Position numbers and translations under genes: made by a program | In this document: positions 36,811 to 46,348 of the stretch, piece by piece | Layout: the number at the start of each line of letters is the position of its first letter | Position numbering within the stretch: the stretch's first letter is position 1 | Assembly: GCF_003258705.1 (NCBI RefSeq) | Contig: NZ_CP029480.1 | Coordinates: forward strand, 3,410,001-3,474,000 | DNA from: Arcticibacterium luteifluviistationis | GTDB taxonomy: Bacteria > Bacteroidota > Bacteroidia > Cytophagales > Spirosomataceae | DNA length: 64,000 nt | Reading direction: 5' to 3' | Notes under the pieces: generated by a model | What the model was told of the DNA's origin: nothing | Seen by the model: the letters and a program-made list of their open reading frames with translations, nothing else | Database searches by the model: none

Positions 36811-38553
36811 ATGCGATTCTTCCTATTATTCATTTCTCTTTGCTCTTTCTCTATTTTATCTTGTCAAAAAGCAGAAGAAAAAAAGCCTAACATTCTTTTC
36901 ATATTGACAGACGACCAAGGATGGGGAGATATGAGTAGCCACGGCAATGACATAATAGAAACTCCCAACTTAGATTTATTAAGTCAAAACGGAGCAGAGT
37001 TTGACCGCTTTTATGTTTCTCCCTTGTGTGCTCCTACCCGAGCCAGCTTATTGACCGGCAGGTATCATTTAAAAACAGGAGCCACTTCTGTTTCTAATGG
37101 CCTAGAAATTATGGATACGGAGGAAGAAACCATTGCCGAAGTATTCAAAGCGAATGGCTATAAGACAGGCATTTTTGGCAAATGGCACAATGGCTCCCAT
37201 TATCCAAACCGACCAACAGACCAAGGATTTGATGAGTTTATAGGCTTTTGTGCAGGGCACTGGAGTAACTACTTTGACACTAAATTAGACAGTAACAACA
37301 CTGAAATTCAGAGCACTGGTTTTATCACGGACTATTTGACCGATAAAGCCATAGACTTTATAGACAGAAACAAAGAAGAACCATTCCTTTGCTATGTGCC
37401 TTTTAATGCTCCCCACAGTCCTTTTCAGGTGCCGGATAGTTATTATGACAAGTATAAAGCGAAAGGTTTAGATGACGAGTTAGCTAGTATCTATGGCTTG
37501 GTGGATAATGTGGACGCTAACATTGGAAGATTGCTAGAAAAACTAGAAAGCGAAGGTTTATCGGAAAACACCATTGTTATTTTCATGTCTGACAATGGAC
37601 CAAACGGTGTACGCTATAATGGCGAAATGAAAGGCGTAAAAGGTCATGTAGATGAAGGTGGCGTAAGAGTTCCTGCCATGATTAACTGGCCTGATAAAAT
37701 AGCAAGAGGAAGAAAAATTGGAGGAATGGCGGCACACATTGATTGGCTACCTACATTAAAAGAGCTTTGCGGTATTCAGCAGGAATCGAAAAAAGAAATT
37801 GACGGTATTAGTCTAGCAAATGTTTTATTAAACTCGGAAACAGAAATACCAGAAAGAGCAGTTTTTAGCCATGTGGCATTTCTAGAAAAAGACTTGAAAA
37901 ATAATCCTGGAGCTTTAAGAACTGGAGAAAATTTGATGGTATTTAAGGGAAAGAAACCAGAACTCTACTTTTTAGATTCTGACCCAAGTCAGGAAACGGA
38001 TATTTCAAAGAGCAACACTACACTTACTGAAAACCTCTTTAATAAATACATTGACTGGTTTAAAGATGCCTCAAAGAATTATCAATCTGTAAAACCAACA
38101 TCTGTTAATACAGACTACATAGAACTACCAGCCTACGAAGCTCAGTTTTCCGGAAATTTGAAATATGAAGAAGGACATGGTTGGGCTCATGATTGGTTAA
38201 AAAACTGGACATCTACCACAGACCAAATGAGTTGGTTAATAAACTCGACAGAGGAAACTGAGTTAAACGCCTATTTGATTTATAATTGCCCTGAGGCTTC
38301 CATAAACGCCGAAATAAAGCTAGAAATTGGCAATAACAAGGTGAGTAATACTATCTCACAAGCCTTTGAAGGTACTTTAATTCATAGCCCAGATAGAATC
38401 ACAAGAAAAGAGGCTTACGAAAAAGATTGGGCCAAAATGAAAATTGGGAATATCAAGATTCCAAAAGGCACAAACGAAATTGTACTTTCAGCTCTTTCAA
38501 TTCCCAATTCTGAAGTAGCAGAAGTTAAAGCTATAGTTCTTTCGAAAGAATAG
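36811..38553 (+). CDS. Sulfatase (arylsulfatase-type lipoprotein)
   Basis: Hydrolyses sulfate esters. The 580-residue protein has a lipoprotein signal (SILSCQK, Cys about 19). The type I sulfatase signature CAPTR begins at Cys73, the residue converted to formylglycine by a maturase encoded elsewhere. Metal ligands are visible in TDDQGW near the start and in MSDNG further on. A C-terminal extension (about 440-580) is not part of the core and is beta-rich, perhaps a binding module. It follows the GH20 gene on the same strand and ends 1 bp from the convergent gamma-glutamyltransferase gene. Confidence 0.95.
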   Translation: MRFFLLFISLCSFSILSCQKAEEKKPNILFILTDDQGWGDMSSHGNDIIETPNLDLLSQNGAEFDRFYVSPLCAPTRASLLTGRYHLKTGATSVSNGLEIMDTEEETIAEVFKANGYKTGIFGKWHNGSHYPNRPTDQGFDEFIGFCAGHWSNYFDTKLDSNNTEIQSTGFITDYLTDKAIDFIDRNKEEPFLCYVPFNAPHSPFQVPDSYYDKYKAKGLDDELASIYGLVDNVDANIGRLLEKLESEGLSENTIVIFMSDNGPNGVRYNGEMKGVKGHVDEGGVRVPAMINWPDKIARGRKIGGMAAHIDWLPTLKELCGIQQESKKEIDGISLANVLLNSETEIPERAVFSHVAFLEKDLKNNPGALRTGENLMVFKGKKPELYFLDSDPSQETDISKSNTTLTENLFNKYIDWFKDASKNYQSVKPTSVNTDYIELPAYEAQFSGNLKYEEGHGWAHDWLKNWTSTTDQMSWLINSTEETELNAYLIYNCPEASINAEIKLEIGNNKVSNTISQAFEGTLIHSPDRITRKEAYEKDWAKMKIGNIKIPKGTNEIVLSALSIPNSEVAEVKAIVLSKE

Positions 38554-38554
38554 T

Positions 38555-40327
38555 TTAAAAACCTACACTCGTATTTTCTGACCTTGGGTCGGAAGCTCCT
38601 TCTAGCATACCATTTGGATGAAGCATGATACAGTCCATTCTACCAAGGGTTCTGTTTTGAGCCTCTATGATAAAGTCTTTATTTAATAACTCTTGAAGGG
38701 CATCTAACTCTAAAGCGTCTTTTTCTATATAAGTTTTATCTGGTAACCACTGATGGTGAAACTTCAAAGCATTCACTGCCTGCTGCATACCCATGCCATG
38801 CTCCACCACATTTAAGATGGTTTGATAAACTGATGTTATGATAGTACTTCCTCCTGGTGTACCTACCACCATTAGTAAATCACCATCTTTCTCCACAATA
38901 GTTGGTGTCATAGAAGAAAGCATTCTCTTGCCAGGCTGAATTTCATTCGCCTTATTTCCAACCAAACCAAACATGTTAGGAACTCCAGCTTTTACGCTAA
39001 AGTCGTCCATTTCATTATTCATCAAAAAACCACCACCATCTACCACTACTTTACTACCATATCCACCATTTAATGTTGTGGTAAGTGACACGGCCATTCC
39101 GTCGCCGTCTACCACAGAAAAGTGTGTGGTTTCATCCGACTCATAATATGGCACTGCTCCTCCTGATATATCATCGCTCTTACTAGCCTTTTTTTCATCA
39201 AAAGACGCCCATCTTTCTTTTAAATATGGGTAAGACATCAACTCCGTCATTGGCACTTTGACAAAATCCGTATCTCCCATCCATTTAGCCCTGTCGGCGT
39301 ATACTCTCCTTTCTGCCTCTATCATTACCTGCACAGTTTTACCTGAATTCCAACCCCAATCTTTTAAGGGATACGGCTCCACCAATCTCATCAACTGTAC
39401 CAATGCCACTCCCCCACTAGATGATGGTGGCATAGAAACTATATCATAATTTTTATAGGACTTCTTAATAGGCTCTCTCCAAACAGCATCATAAGAATCC
39501 AAGTCTTCTTGACTAATAATTCCTCCACCTTTTTCCATTTCTTTGACAAGCAAATCTGCAGTAATACCTTCATAAAAACCTTTCGCTCCTCCTTTTTGAA
39601 TTCGTTTAAGGCTTTCTGCTAAATCTTTTTGAACAAATAAATCACCGACCTCCCAACTTTCCTTTGTCGGATGAATAAAATAAGGAGTATCGTCACCATT
39701 CATTTCTATAAATCGCTTTTTAGTACGATTCATTCCTGTGGCTCTGCCTTCGGTTAATATCACTCCTTGTTCAGCAAGGTCAATAGCAGGCTGCAATAAC
39801 TTTCCCCAAGCCATTTTGCCCAGTTTTTGATGTAGTTCCACCATTCCAGCTACTGCACCAGGTACACCAGAAGCCAAATGCCCTGAAGTACTTTTTCCTT
39901 TAATCACATCGCCATTGGCATCCAAGTACATGTCTCTATGAGCTTTCAATGGAGCTTTTTCTCTAAAATCCAAGGCATGGTTAGTTCCGTTTCCCTCACG
40001 AATTACCGCAAAGCCGCCTCCACCTAAGTTTCCAGCGAAAGGATACGTGACAGCCAAAGCAAAAAATGTAGCTACCGATGCATCGGCAGCATTTCCTCCC
40101 TTTCTTAGAATTTCTTTACCTACCTCAGAGGCTATCACATCAGCAGAAGCCACCATTCCATTTTCACCGAAAACACCTTTTTTGTCAGAATAGAACGTAC
40201 TTCTATTTTCATCTTCCACAAAGAGTTCAAATAAGCCTTCGCCCGTTTTAATATTGGCCGCCTTTTGGGTGGTTTTACATGAAAAGAGAAATATTCCTAA
40301 GAGAAGAATAGTAAGATTTTTAGTCAT
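38555..40327 (-). CDS. ggt: Gamma-glutamyltransferase lipoprotein
   Basis: Transfers or hydrolyses gamma-glutamyl groups of glutathione and related peptides outside the cytoplasm. The 590-residue precursor carries a lipoprotein signal (LFSCKTTQ, Cys 17) and the whole Ntn-hydrolase fold. The autoprocessing site and nucleophile is Thr400 in ETTHFSVVDGDG, so large and small subunits would be about 380 and 190 residues. The later GGSTIITSVYQTILNV (oxyanion region) is intact. The gene is convergent with the sulfatase and divergent from the barrel-like protein gene at 40395. Confidence 0.95.
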   Translation of the reverse strand: MTKNLTILLLGIFLFSCKTTQKAANIKTGEGLFELFVEDENRSTFYSDKKGVFGENGMVASADVIASEVGKEILRKGGNAADASVATFFALAVTYPFAGNLGGGGFAVIREGNGTNHALDFREKAPLKAHRDMYLDANGDVIKGKSTSGHLASGVPGAVAGMVELHQKLGKMAWGKLLQPAIDLAEQGVILTEGRATGMNRTKKRFIEMNGDDTPYFIHPTKESWEVGDLFVQKDLAESLKRIQKGGAKGFYEGITADLLVKEMEKGGGIISQEDLDSYDAVWREPIKKSYKNYDIVSMPPSSSGGVALVQLMRLVEPYPLKDWGWNSGKTVQVMIEAERRVYADRAKWMGDTDFVKVPMTELMSYPYLKERWASFDEKKASKSDDISGGAVPYYESDETTHFSVVDGDGMAVSLTTTLNGGYGSKVVVDGGGFLMNNEMDDFSVKAGVPNMFGLVGNKANEIQPGKRMLSSMTPTIVEKDGDLLMVVGTPGGSTIITSVYQTILNVVEHGMGMQQAVNALKFHHQWLPDKTYIEKDALELDALQELLNKDFIIEAQNRTLGRMDCIMLHPNGMLEGASDPRSENTSVGF

Positions 40328-40394
40328 TATTAATATTTTTATAAAGTGGGTTTAAACTCCCAACCGGCACACAATAGATAAATTTTATATTCAC

Positions 40395-41051
40395 ATGAAA
40401 TACATCACTAAAATATCACTTTACTTCATTATACTTTTAACAAATTCTGCATTCTCCCAAGATACTACTACATTCTTACCTAAATATGCAATAAAGTTTA
40501 GGCCATTCGCCATGGTTAACATTGACCCTACCATTCAGTTCCAAGCAGAGTATTTTCTAAATTCAGAAAACAGCTTTCAGCTATCTTATGGCTTTGGTGC
40601 TCCTGATGTATTTGACCAAAATAAATATATAAAAGCAGACATTTTCAGAATAGAATACAAAAGATACTACAAGACCATTGATATGGATAATCCGTGGGGT
40701 ACATATTTTGGAGGTGAATTATTTTACAAAAACGTTCTTTACCCTCAAACTGCTGTAAAAACGGAGGAGTCGCCAAGTAAAAAACCTCAAACTGATGACT
40801 ATACTGTCAATATAAATGTAACGGCATTTCACCTAAAGTATGGAAAGACATTTATCAAAAAAGGAATTCCCACATTCGACTTCTTTATAGGTGCAGGAGT
40901 CAGGTACCAATACAATTTCAACCAAGATTTGGAGGCTGGTTATGAATTCATTTACCATACCTCTTTCAATAGAATAGCACAGAAGGGTATTTACCCTTCA
41001 GCCACCTTAGGCATTTCGCTTGGCATGAATGGTTGGAGTCGATATCCATAA
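40395..41051 (+). CDS. Putative outer-membrane beta-barrel protein, unknown function
   Basis: 218 residues with a signal peptide (cleavage near SAFSQ, about 22). The body has alternating hydrophobic strands (FQAEYFLNSENSFQLSYGFG, GTYFGGELFYKN, FDFFIGAGVRYQYNF), consistent with an 8- to 10-strand barrel; it recalls DUF3575-type proteins but I am not certain. It does not end in an aromatic residue. Divergent from ggt; no functional context. Confidence 0.75.
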   Translation: MKYITKISLYFIILLTNSAFSQDTTTFLPKYAIKFRPFAMVNIDPTIQFQAEYFLNSENSFQLSYGFGAPDVFDQNKYIKADIFRIEYKRYYKTIDMDNPWGTYFGGELFYKNVLYPQTAVKTEESPSKKPQTDDYTVNINVTAFHLKYGKTFIKKGIPTFDFFIGAGVRYQYNFNQDLEAGYEFIYHTSFNRIAQKGIYPSATLGISLGMNGWSRYP

Positions 41052-41158
41052 ATCCTCCTTTTCATCCGTTCGTTTGCCCACTAGTGGCTTCCCTCCCAAA
41101 AGCGTTGTTTTTAGCCTTTCGTTTTTTTTCCTTTACATTTCCAAAATTGGCAACGTGA

Positions 41159-42400
41159 ATGAAATTTATACAACTCGTATTTGAAAGTTTTAGATTTGCA
41201 TGGCAAGCTCTTAAGGGCAACCTTCTGCGAACACTCCTTTCTCTTTTAGGTGTTACCGTAGGGATTTTCTCCATCATAGGTGTTTTAACTATGGTAGACT
41301 CTCTGGAGGCTAACATCAAAAACTCTTTGAGCAGTATTGGTGAAAAGACTATTTACGTAGATAAATTTCCATGGATGTTTGGCGAAGGTGATTACCCATG
41401 GTGGAAATATTTTCAAAGGCCAAGGCCTAAATACTCGGAGTATCAATTTTTGAAGGAACGTATTAAAAGTGCCAATGCCATTACTATAATGGACTATTCA
41501 GTGGCCAACGCAAAATACGAAAACAGTAGTTTTGATGCCTTATGTCATGGTATTACGGCAGATTTTAATCTTATCACAGAAGTACCAATAATTGAAGGAC
41601 GTTACTTTACAGAACAAGAAGTTAACTCTGGATCTAGCGTAGCTATTTTAGGTGGTGAGATTTATAACACCTTCTTTCCTGATGGTAACGGAATAGGGAA
41701 AAGCATCAAAATTAAAGGTCAAAAATTCACAGTAATAGGCACACAAGAGATAAAAGGAAAACAGTTGGTGGATGTTGGTGGAAATCCTGACCAAAAAATT
41801 TACATCCCTTTCTTAAAGCATAAAAGAATGTTTTCTAGCGGAAACCTATATGGTATGATTCAGCTTCAGGCTTTTGAAGATGATGAAAACATGGTGGCAT
41901 TAGAAGGAGAAATTACAGGATTAATGAGAACGGTAAGGGGTTTAAGACCTACACAAGAAGACAATTTTGCACTAAACAGACCTGATGCTGCAGCTAATGC
42001 CTTATCATCTGTTTTTAGTTCGCTACGTGTGGGCGGCTATATTATTGGAGCTTTTGCTCTTTTGATTGGCGGTTTTGGTATTGCCAACATCATGTTTGTC
42101 TCGGTAAAAGAAAGAACCAATATTATTGGTATTCAGAAGTCTCTGGGGGCGAAAAATTACTTTATCCTTTTCCAGTTTCTTTTTGAATCTGTGTTCTTAT
42201 GCGTACTAGGTGGACTCATAGGCCTCTTGCTGGTATATTTGATTAGTTTTATTGACCTAGGTTCACTTGATTTAATTTTAACCTCTGGCAATATGATTGT
42301 AGGGCTTTTCATTGCCAGTTTTATTGGCATACTTTCTGGAATAATTCCTGCGTCTCAAGCCGCTGCTATGAATCCAGTTATTGCAATTCGCTCTAAATAA
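41159..42400 (+). CDS. MacB/FtsX-type ABC transporter permease
   Basis: 413-residue inner-membrane subunit. One N-terminal helix (about 18-45; LRTLLSLLGVTVGIFSIIGV), a MacB periplasmic core domain (about 46-270) and a C-terminal FtsX unit of three helices (about 285-405; ERTNIIGIQKSLGAKN). Known relatives export peptides, lipoproteins or drugs together with an ATPase. No ATPase or membrane-fusion gene is next to it, so it is an orphan permease whose partner lies elsewhere. Confidence 0.92.
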   Translation: MKFIQLVFESFRFAWQALKGNLLRTLLSLLGVTVGIFSIIGVLTMVDSLEANIKNSLSSIGEKTIYVDKFPWMFGEGDYPWWKYFQRPRPKYSEYQFLKERIKSANAITIMDYSVANAKYENSSFDALCHGITADFNLITEVPIIEGRYFTEQEVNSGSSVAILGGEIYNTFFPDGNGIGKSIKIKGQKFTVIGTQEIKGKQLVDVGGNPDQKIYIPFLKHKRMFSSGNLYGMIQLQAFEDDENMVALEGEITGLMRTVRGLRPTQEDNFALNRPDAAANALSSVFSSLRVGGYIIGAFALLIGGFGIANIMFVSVKERTNIIGIQKSLGAKNYFILFQFLFESVFLCVLGGLIGLLLVYLISFIDLGSLDLILTSGNMIVGLFIASFIGILSGIIPASQAAAMNPVIAIRSK

Positions 42401-42492
42401 AAGACTTCATTTTTCTTCAAAACGGATGAAATAGAGATAATCTTGAAAAAAATCATTTGTTTTGTGTAACAAACGAAATAAAACCGCATTTT

Positions 42493-42981
42493 ATGAAATT
42501 CAGAATATTTCTATTGGTCTTCTTAGCCATACTCTTAGCAGCGTTTTGGTATATAAGCACAGGATACTTTAGCTCTGGTGAAAGAGCAGGAACACTTTCA
42601 AAGCTTAGCGAAAGAGGCTACGTCTTTAAAACTTACGAGGGCGTTCTTAATGAAGGAGGCTACTCCGGCGAAACAGGAACACTACAACCAAGGTACTGGG
42701 ATTTTTCAACGGTGGCAGACTCTGTCATTATAGATTTAAGAAAAGCACTTGGTACAGGTGAGAGAGTTACTTTAATCTATCAAGAGAAATTTGTAAGGTT
42801 CCCGTGGAATGGCGATACTAAATACTTTATCACTAAAGTAATATTTAAGCCACAGCCGCAAAAGCCTGTTTATCAAGATTACGAAGAGCCAGCGACCCTT
42901 CCTCAAACTCAAGCTCAGCCTGCTTTACCGCAACCTGCTCCTTTAACTAAGGACACTGTCTCTGTAGTGGAGCCTGTTTAG
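42493..42981 (+). CDS. Conserved membrane-anchored protein of unknown function
   Basis: 162 residues from the ATG at 42493; an upstream in-frame codon adds 12 unlikely residues. One N-terminal helix (4-22) is followed by a compact domain containing SSGERAGTLSKLSERGYVFK and YQEKFVRFPWNGDTKYFI, then a Pro/Gln-rich tail (about 120-162). Similar small Bacteroidota proteins exist, but I cannot name a function. Its last bases overlap by 4 bp with the end of the convergent M1 peptidase gene. Confidence 0.8.
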   Translation: MKFRIFLLVFLAILLAAFWYISTGYFSSGERAGTLSKLSERGYVFKTYEGVLNEGGYSGETGTLQPRYWDFSTVADSVIIDLRKALGTGERVTLIYQEKFVRFPWNGDTKYFITKVIFKPQPQKPVYQDYEEPATLPQTQAQPALPQPAPLTKDTVSVVEPV

Positions 42982-44921
42982 TTTTTAATAAAGGATTTGA
43001 CAAAAACGTTATTCTTGTCGTTTTTAAAACGAATAAAATACCTTCCACTTGGGAGGTATTTTACATTTAAAGGCACATCAGTTTGCCCAGCCCCCATCCT
43101 TTTACCATTGGTATTATGAATCTCAAATGAATAGCCTGATTCACCAGAAGTGCTAAACCTCAATAGCTCTTCCGTTGGATTAGGATATAATGAGAAGTTT
43201 ATCTGCTCCTGTGTGCTAAGGGCACTTACAAAAGCCCCTTGACTTAAATCTTTTAGAATTAAATTATTTGGGTCAAAATCAATGGAACTCAGCTCTCCTT
43301 CTAACTTATCAAGCGATAAAATCATCAAATTGGTATCCACAAAAAACTTCTCTATCCGGTTACTGCCATCTTTAAAGTTTAACTTCAACTCAATAGGCAT
43401 GGCAAAGGTTTCTGTGTCCTCTGTTCCTGTATGGCTAATACTTATCATGGCTGTATTATTTTCAGCTTGCTCCCAACCAAACACATACCTCGGGTAACCA
43501 GTACCAAAAAGCCATTCATCAAAAAAGTATGTCAAATCTTCGCTAGAGACTCTTTCTGCCACAGCTTTAAAATCTTCAATGCTTGCGTTTCCATAGGAAA
43601 ACTCTGTATTCTGAAATTCTTTAAGTGTCTTAAAGAATACATCATCACCTAATACACCTCTTAACATGTGCACCACCACAGAGCCCTTTTGATATGTTTT
43701 CGAGAAATTAAAAATCTCGTTTACCGAATTAGTGTTCTCTATGGCCACTGTTCCTTTTACAAATTTTGACCCATTCATGGCCAAACTTACCTCGCTATTA
43801 TAAGCAGCCTTTCCCTCAGACTTCTCAACAAAATAGTATGAACCAAACTCTGCAAAGGCTTCATTAATCCAGATATCTCTCCAGGTTTTACAGGTAACTT
43901 TGTCTCCAAACCACTGATGTGCAAGTTCATGAGCTATCAAACTTGAAGTAAACGTACCCATTGAGCTAATCGTTTGATGTTCCATACCCCCACCAAAACC
44001 AAACATGGCATGGCCATACTTTTCTTTGATAAATGGGTATTCGCCAAAGGCGTCAGAAAACACGCTTAGCATTTCTAAGGTTTCATCCAAAAATGGGGCT
44101 AACCTGGAGTCATTGGCTATTTCCGGATACACATAATCTAAAACAGGCATTTTAGCAGTTTCACCATAAGTAAAACTCCTTTCTAAAAGCACATAATTAG
44201 ATGCTGCAATGGAAATCAAATAGTGAGCAATAGGATATCTGTGTTTCCATTTAGCCGTATTAGTGCCATCATTATTTTCAATTAAGTCTACCAAAGTTCC
44301 TTGCGAAACGGAGGTATAGAAACTAGGTAATGTAAGCCATACGTCACAAGAATCGGCTTTATCAGCTGGATTATCAACACAGGGCCACCATAATGGGGCA
44401 TCATAAGGTTCGCTTAAAGTCCAAACCACAGGTTCATTATTACCGTGTGTGGTATAAGCCAACCCATAATTATCTCTAAGATTTGTATCCGGCGTGGTTC
44501 CTTGATAATAAACCTTTAAGGATACTGGAGCAGCATTTAAGGCTATGAAAGTGGGGAAGCTAATTTTTATTTGAGAAGATTCTTTAATGAAATCTAAACC
44601 TTCCCCTTCATAAATGACGGAATCTACCGTATAGGCGTCATCCAAATCTAAGCTTACTTCAGACAGATTTTCAACAAGTGGCAGAAAATCTATCTGAACA
44701 GAACCCTTTAAGTACATTGTACTTGGTTCTAAATTAATATCTAAGAAATAGTATTTAACGTCAATATTCCCATCACCAGGATAGGCCACTTTGAGCCTTG
44801 AAAGCTTTTCATCAGAAATTCTGATTTTAGAATCAAAACAACTTACACTTTCATCAAAGTAGTTTTGAGCATAAGACAAATGGGTAATTATTAATAAAAA
44901 CAGAAAACATAACCTTTTCAT
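42978..44921 (-). CDS. M1-family aminopeptidase with T9SS sorting domain
   Basis: Zinc metallopeptidase that removes N-terminal residues from peptides, outside the cell. 647 residues: signal peptide (cleavage near LSYAQ, 19), N-terminal beta domain (about 45-240), catalytic domain with the exopeptidase motif GGMEH and zinc site HELAH (His331, Glu332, His335) plus Glu354 in NEAFAEF. The usual C-terminal helical domain of M1 enzymes is lacking. Instead residues about 575-647 form a type A T9SS sorting domain (FSLYPNPTEELLRF, YLPSGRYFIRF, KSFIKN), so the enzyme should be secreted or anchored by T9SS. It lies 26 bp downstream of frr on the same strand, so it may be read from the pyrH-frr transcript. 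Confidence 0.94.
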   Translation of the reverse strand: MKRLCFLFLLIITHLSYAQNYFDESVSCFDSKIRISDEKLSRLKVAYPGDGNIDVKYYFLDINLEPSTMYLKGSVQIDFLPLVENLSEVSLDLDDAYTVDSVIYEGEGLDFIKESSQIKISFPTFIALNAAPVSLKVYYQGTTPDTNLRDNYGLAYTTHGNNEPVVWTLSEPYDAPLWWPCVDNPADKADSCDVWLTLPSFYTSVSQGTLVDLIENNDGTNTAKWKHRYPIAHYLISIAASNYVLLERSFTYGETAKMPVLDYVYPEIANDSRLAPFLDETLEMLSVFSDAFGEYPFIKEKYGHAMFGFGGGMEHQTISSMGTFTSSLIAHELAHQWFGDKVTCKTWRDIWINEAFAEFGSYYFVEKSEGKAAYNSEVSLAMNGSKFVKGTVAIENTNSVNEIFNFSKTYQKGSVVVHMLRGVLGDDVFFKTLKEFQNTEFSYGNASIEDFKAVAERVSSEDLTYFFDEWLFGTGYPRYVFGWEQAENNTAMISISHTGTEDTETFAMPIELKLNFKDGSNRIEKFFVDTNLMILSLDKLEGELSSIDFDPNNLILKDLSQGAFVSALSTQEQINFSLYPNPTEELLRFSTSGESGYSFEIHNTNGKRMGAGQTDVPLNVKYLPSGRYFIRFKNDKNNVFVKSFIKN

Positions 44922-44947
44922 TTATTACCCATTTTGTTAAACCCGCT

Positions 44948-45508
44948 CTACACGCTCATTATATCTTTCTCTTTCGCCGCCAACATCTCGTCCACTTTAA
45001 CCATGTACTTATCTGTCAGTTTTTGAACTCTATCCTCTCCTATTTTAACGGCATCTTCAGATACGCCATCATTTTTCAGTTTCTTTAACTCGTCGTTTGA
45101 CTCCTGCCTAACCTTTCTTACGTTAATTCTGGCAGTTTCCATTTCCACTTTGACTTTCTTAACTAAATCAAATCTTCTTTCTTCCGTCATTGGAGGCAGA
45201 TTCAACCTTACAAACTCGCCGTCGTTAGTAGGTGCTAAACCTAAGTTAGCATTTATGAGAGCTCTTTCGATATCAGCTAATAAGCTTTTCTCAAAAGGTC
45301 TTATGGATATTGTTCTAGCATCTGGAGTAGTCACAGAAGACGCCTGACTAATTGGAGTAGGTACGCCATAATATTCTATGGAGATGCCATCAATCATATT
45401 AGCATTGGCTTTCCCTGCTCTAATTTTCTTTAATTCTGACGAAGTATAACGCAAAGATTTTTGCATACTATCTTCCGCCATTTCCAATATCATATCAATT
45501 TCTTCCAT
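44948..45508 (-). CDS. frr: Ribosome recycling factor
   Basis: Splits post-termination ribosomes together with EF-G. 186 residues, the normal length. Recognisable blocks are the helix segment LKKIRAGKANANMIDGI, the beta-domain segment YGVPTPISQ, and RLNLPPMTEERR followed by the long C-terminal helix. It follows pyrH by 64 bp, the common bacterial pyrH-frr order. Confidence 0.98.
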   Translation of the reverse strand: MEEIDMILEMAEDSMQKSLRYTSSELKKIRAGKANANMIDGISIEYYGVPTPISQASSVTTPDARTISIRPFEKSLLADIERALINANLGLAPTNDGEFVRLNLPPMTEERRFDLVKKVKVEMETARINVRKVRQESNDELKKLKNDGVSEDAVKIGEDRVQKLTDKYMVKVDEMLAAKEKDIMSV

Positions 45509-45572
45509 TGCTTTTAAGTCGTTTGGGCTATTTACAAATTATTCTTTTTGAACGGTTTGCCCACCATCCAAT

Positions 45573-46286
45573 TTAATCTTTTACTAATGTTCCAATAGGT
45601 TCGCCATTTACCACCCTCAAAAGGTTGCCCTCTCCATTCATGTCAAAAACAATAATTGGCAATTCATTTTCTTGGCAAAGCGTAAATGCCGTTCTGTCCA
45701 TTACTTTCAATCCCTTGTTAATGGCATCTTCAAAAGTAATTTCAGTGTACTTCACAGCATCGTCATTTTTTCTCGGGTCTTTGTCATATACACCGTCTAC
45801 ATTGGTTCCTTTTAACAAAACCTCCGCCTCTATCTCATTGGCTCTTAAAGCTCCACCAGAATCTGTAGAGAAGTATGGATTACCAGTACCTGCTCCAAAA
45901 ATAACGACACGCCCTTTTTCTAAGTGCCTAATTGCTCTTCTTCTTATGAAAGGCTCTGCTATTTGCTCCATTTTTATGGCCGAAAGCAATCTGGTTTGTA
46001 AACCATTGTTTTCTAAGATAGACTGAACCGCCATGCCGTTTATTACCGTGGCTAGCATTCCCATGTAATCTCCTTGAGACCTATCTATTCCTGAGTCGGC
46101 AGATGCCCCTCTATAAATATTGCCACCACCTATCACTATGGCAACTTCGCAGCCCGCATCTACCACTTTTTTTATTTCTTTGGCAAATTGGACTAATATA
46201 GCTGAATTAATCACTTGGCTTTTATCGCCTCCGTTTAAGGCTTCGCCGCTTAGTTTCAGTAAAATTCTTTTGTACTTGATTGACAT
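45573..46286 (-). CDS. pyrH: UMP kinase
   Basis: Phosphorylates UMP to UDP in pyrimidine synthesis. 237 residues of the amino-acid kinase fold: N-terminal [13 protein letters not shown], glycine loop [10 protein letters not shown], and [20 protein letters not shown], then [14 protein letters not shown]. The segment [17 protein letters not shown] is typical of bacterial PyrH. It is followed by frr, and preceded by the DMT permease gene 62 bp upstream on the same strand. Confidence 0.98.
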   Translation of the reverse strand: MSIKYKRILLKLSGEALNGGDKSQVINSAILVQFAKEIKKVVDAGCEVAIVIGGGNIYRGASADSGIDRSQGDYMGMLATVINGMAVQSILENNGLQTRLLSAIKMEQIAEPFIRRRAIRHLEKGRVVIFGAGTGNPYFSTDSGGALRANEIEAEVLLKGTNVDGVYDKDPRKNDDAVKYTEITFEDAINKGLKVMDRTAFTLCQENELPIIVFDMNGEGNLLRVVNGEPIGTLVKD

Positions 46287-46348
46287 TAATTGGGTGTTTG
46301 TGCAAATATAATTGAATTGTAATTATTTATTCTCTTATCAAAACCTCT

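Noticed and set aside
41159-42400. Complete MacAB-type efflux system
   Set aside because: Neither the ATPase nor the membrane-fusion protein is encoded nearby; only the permease is seen.
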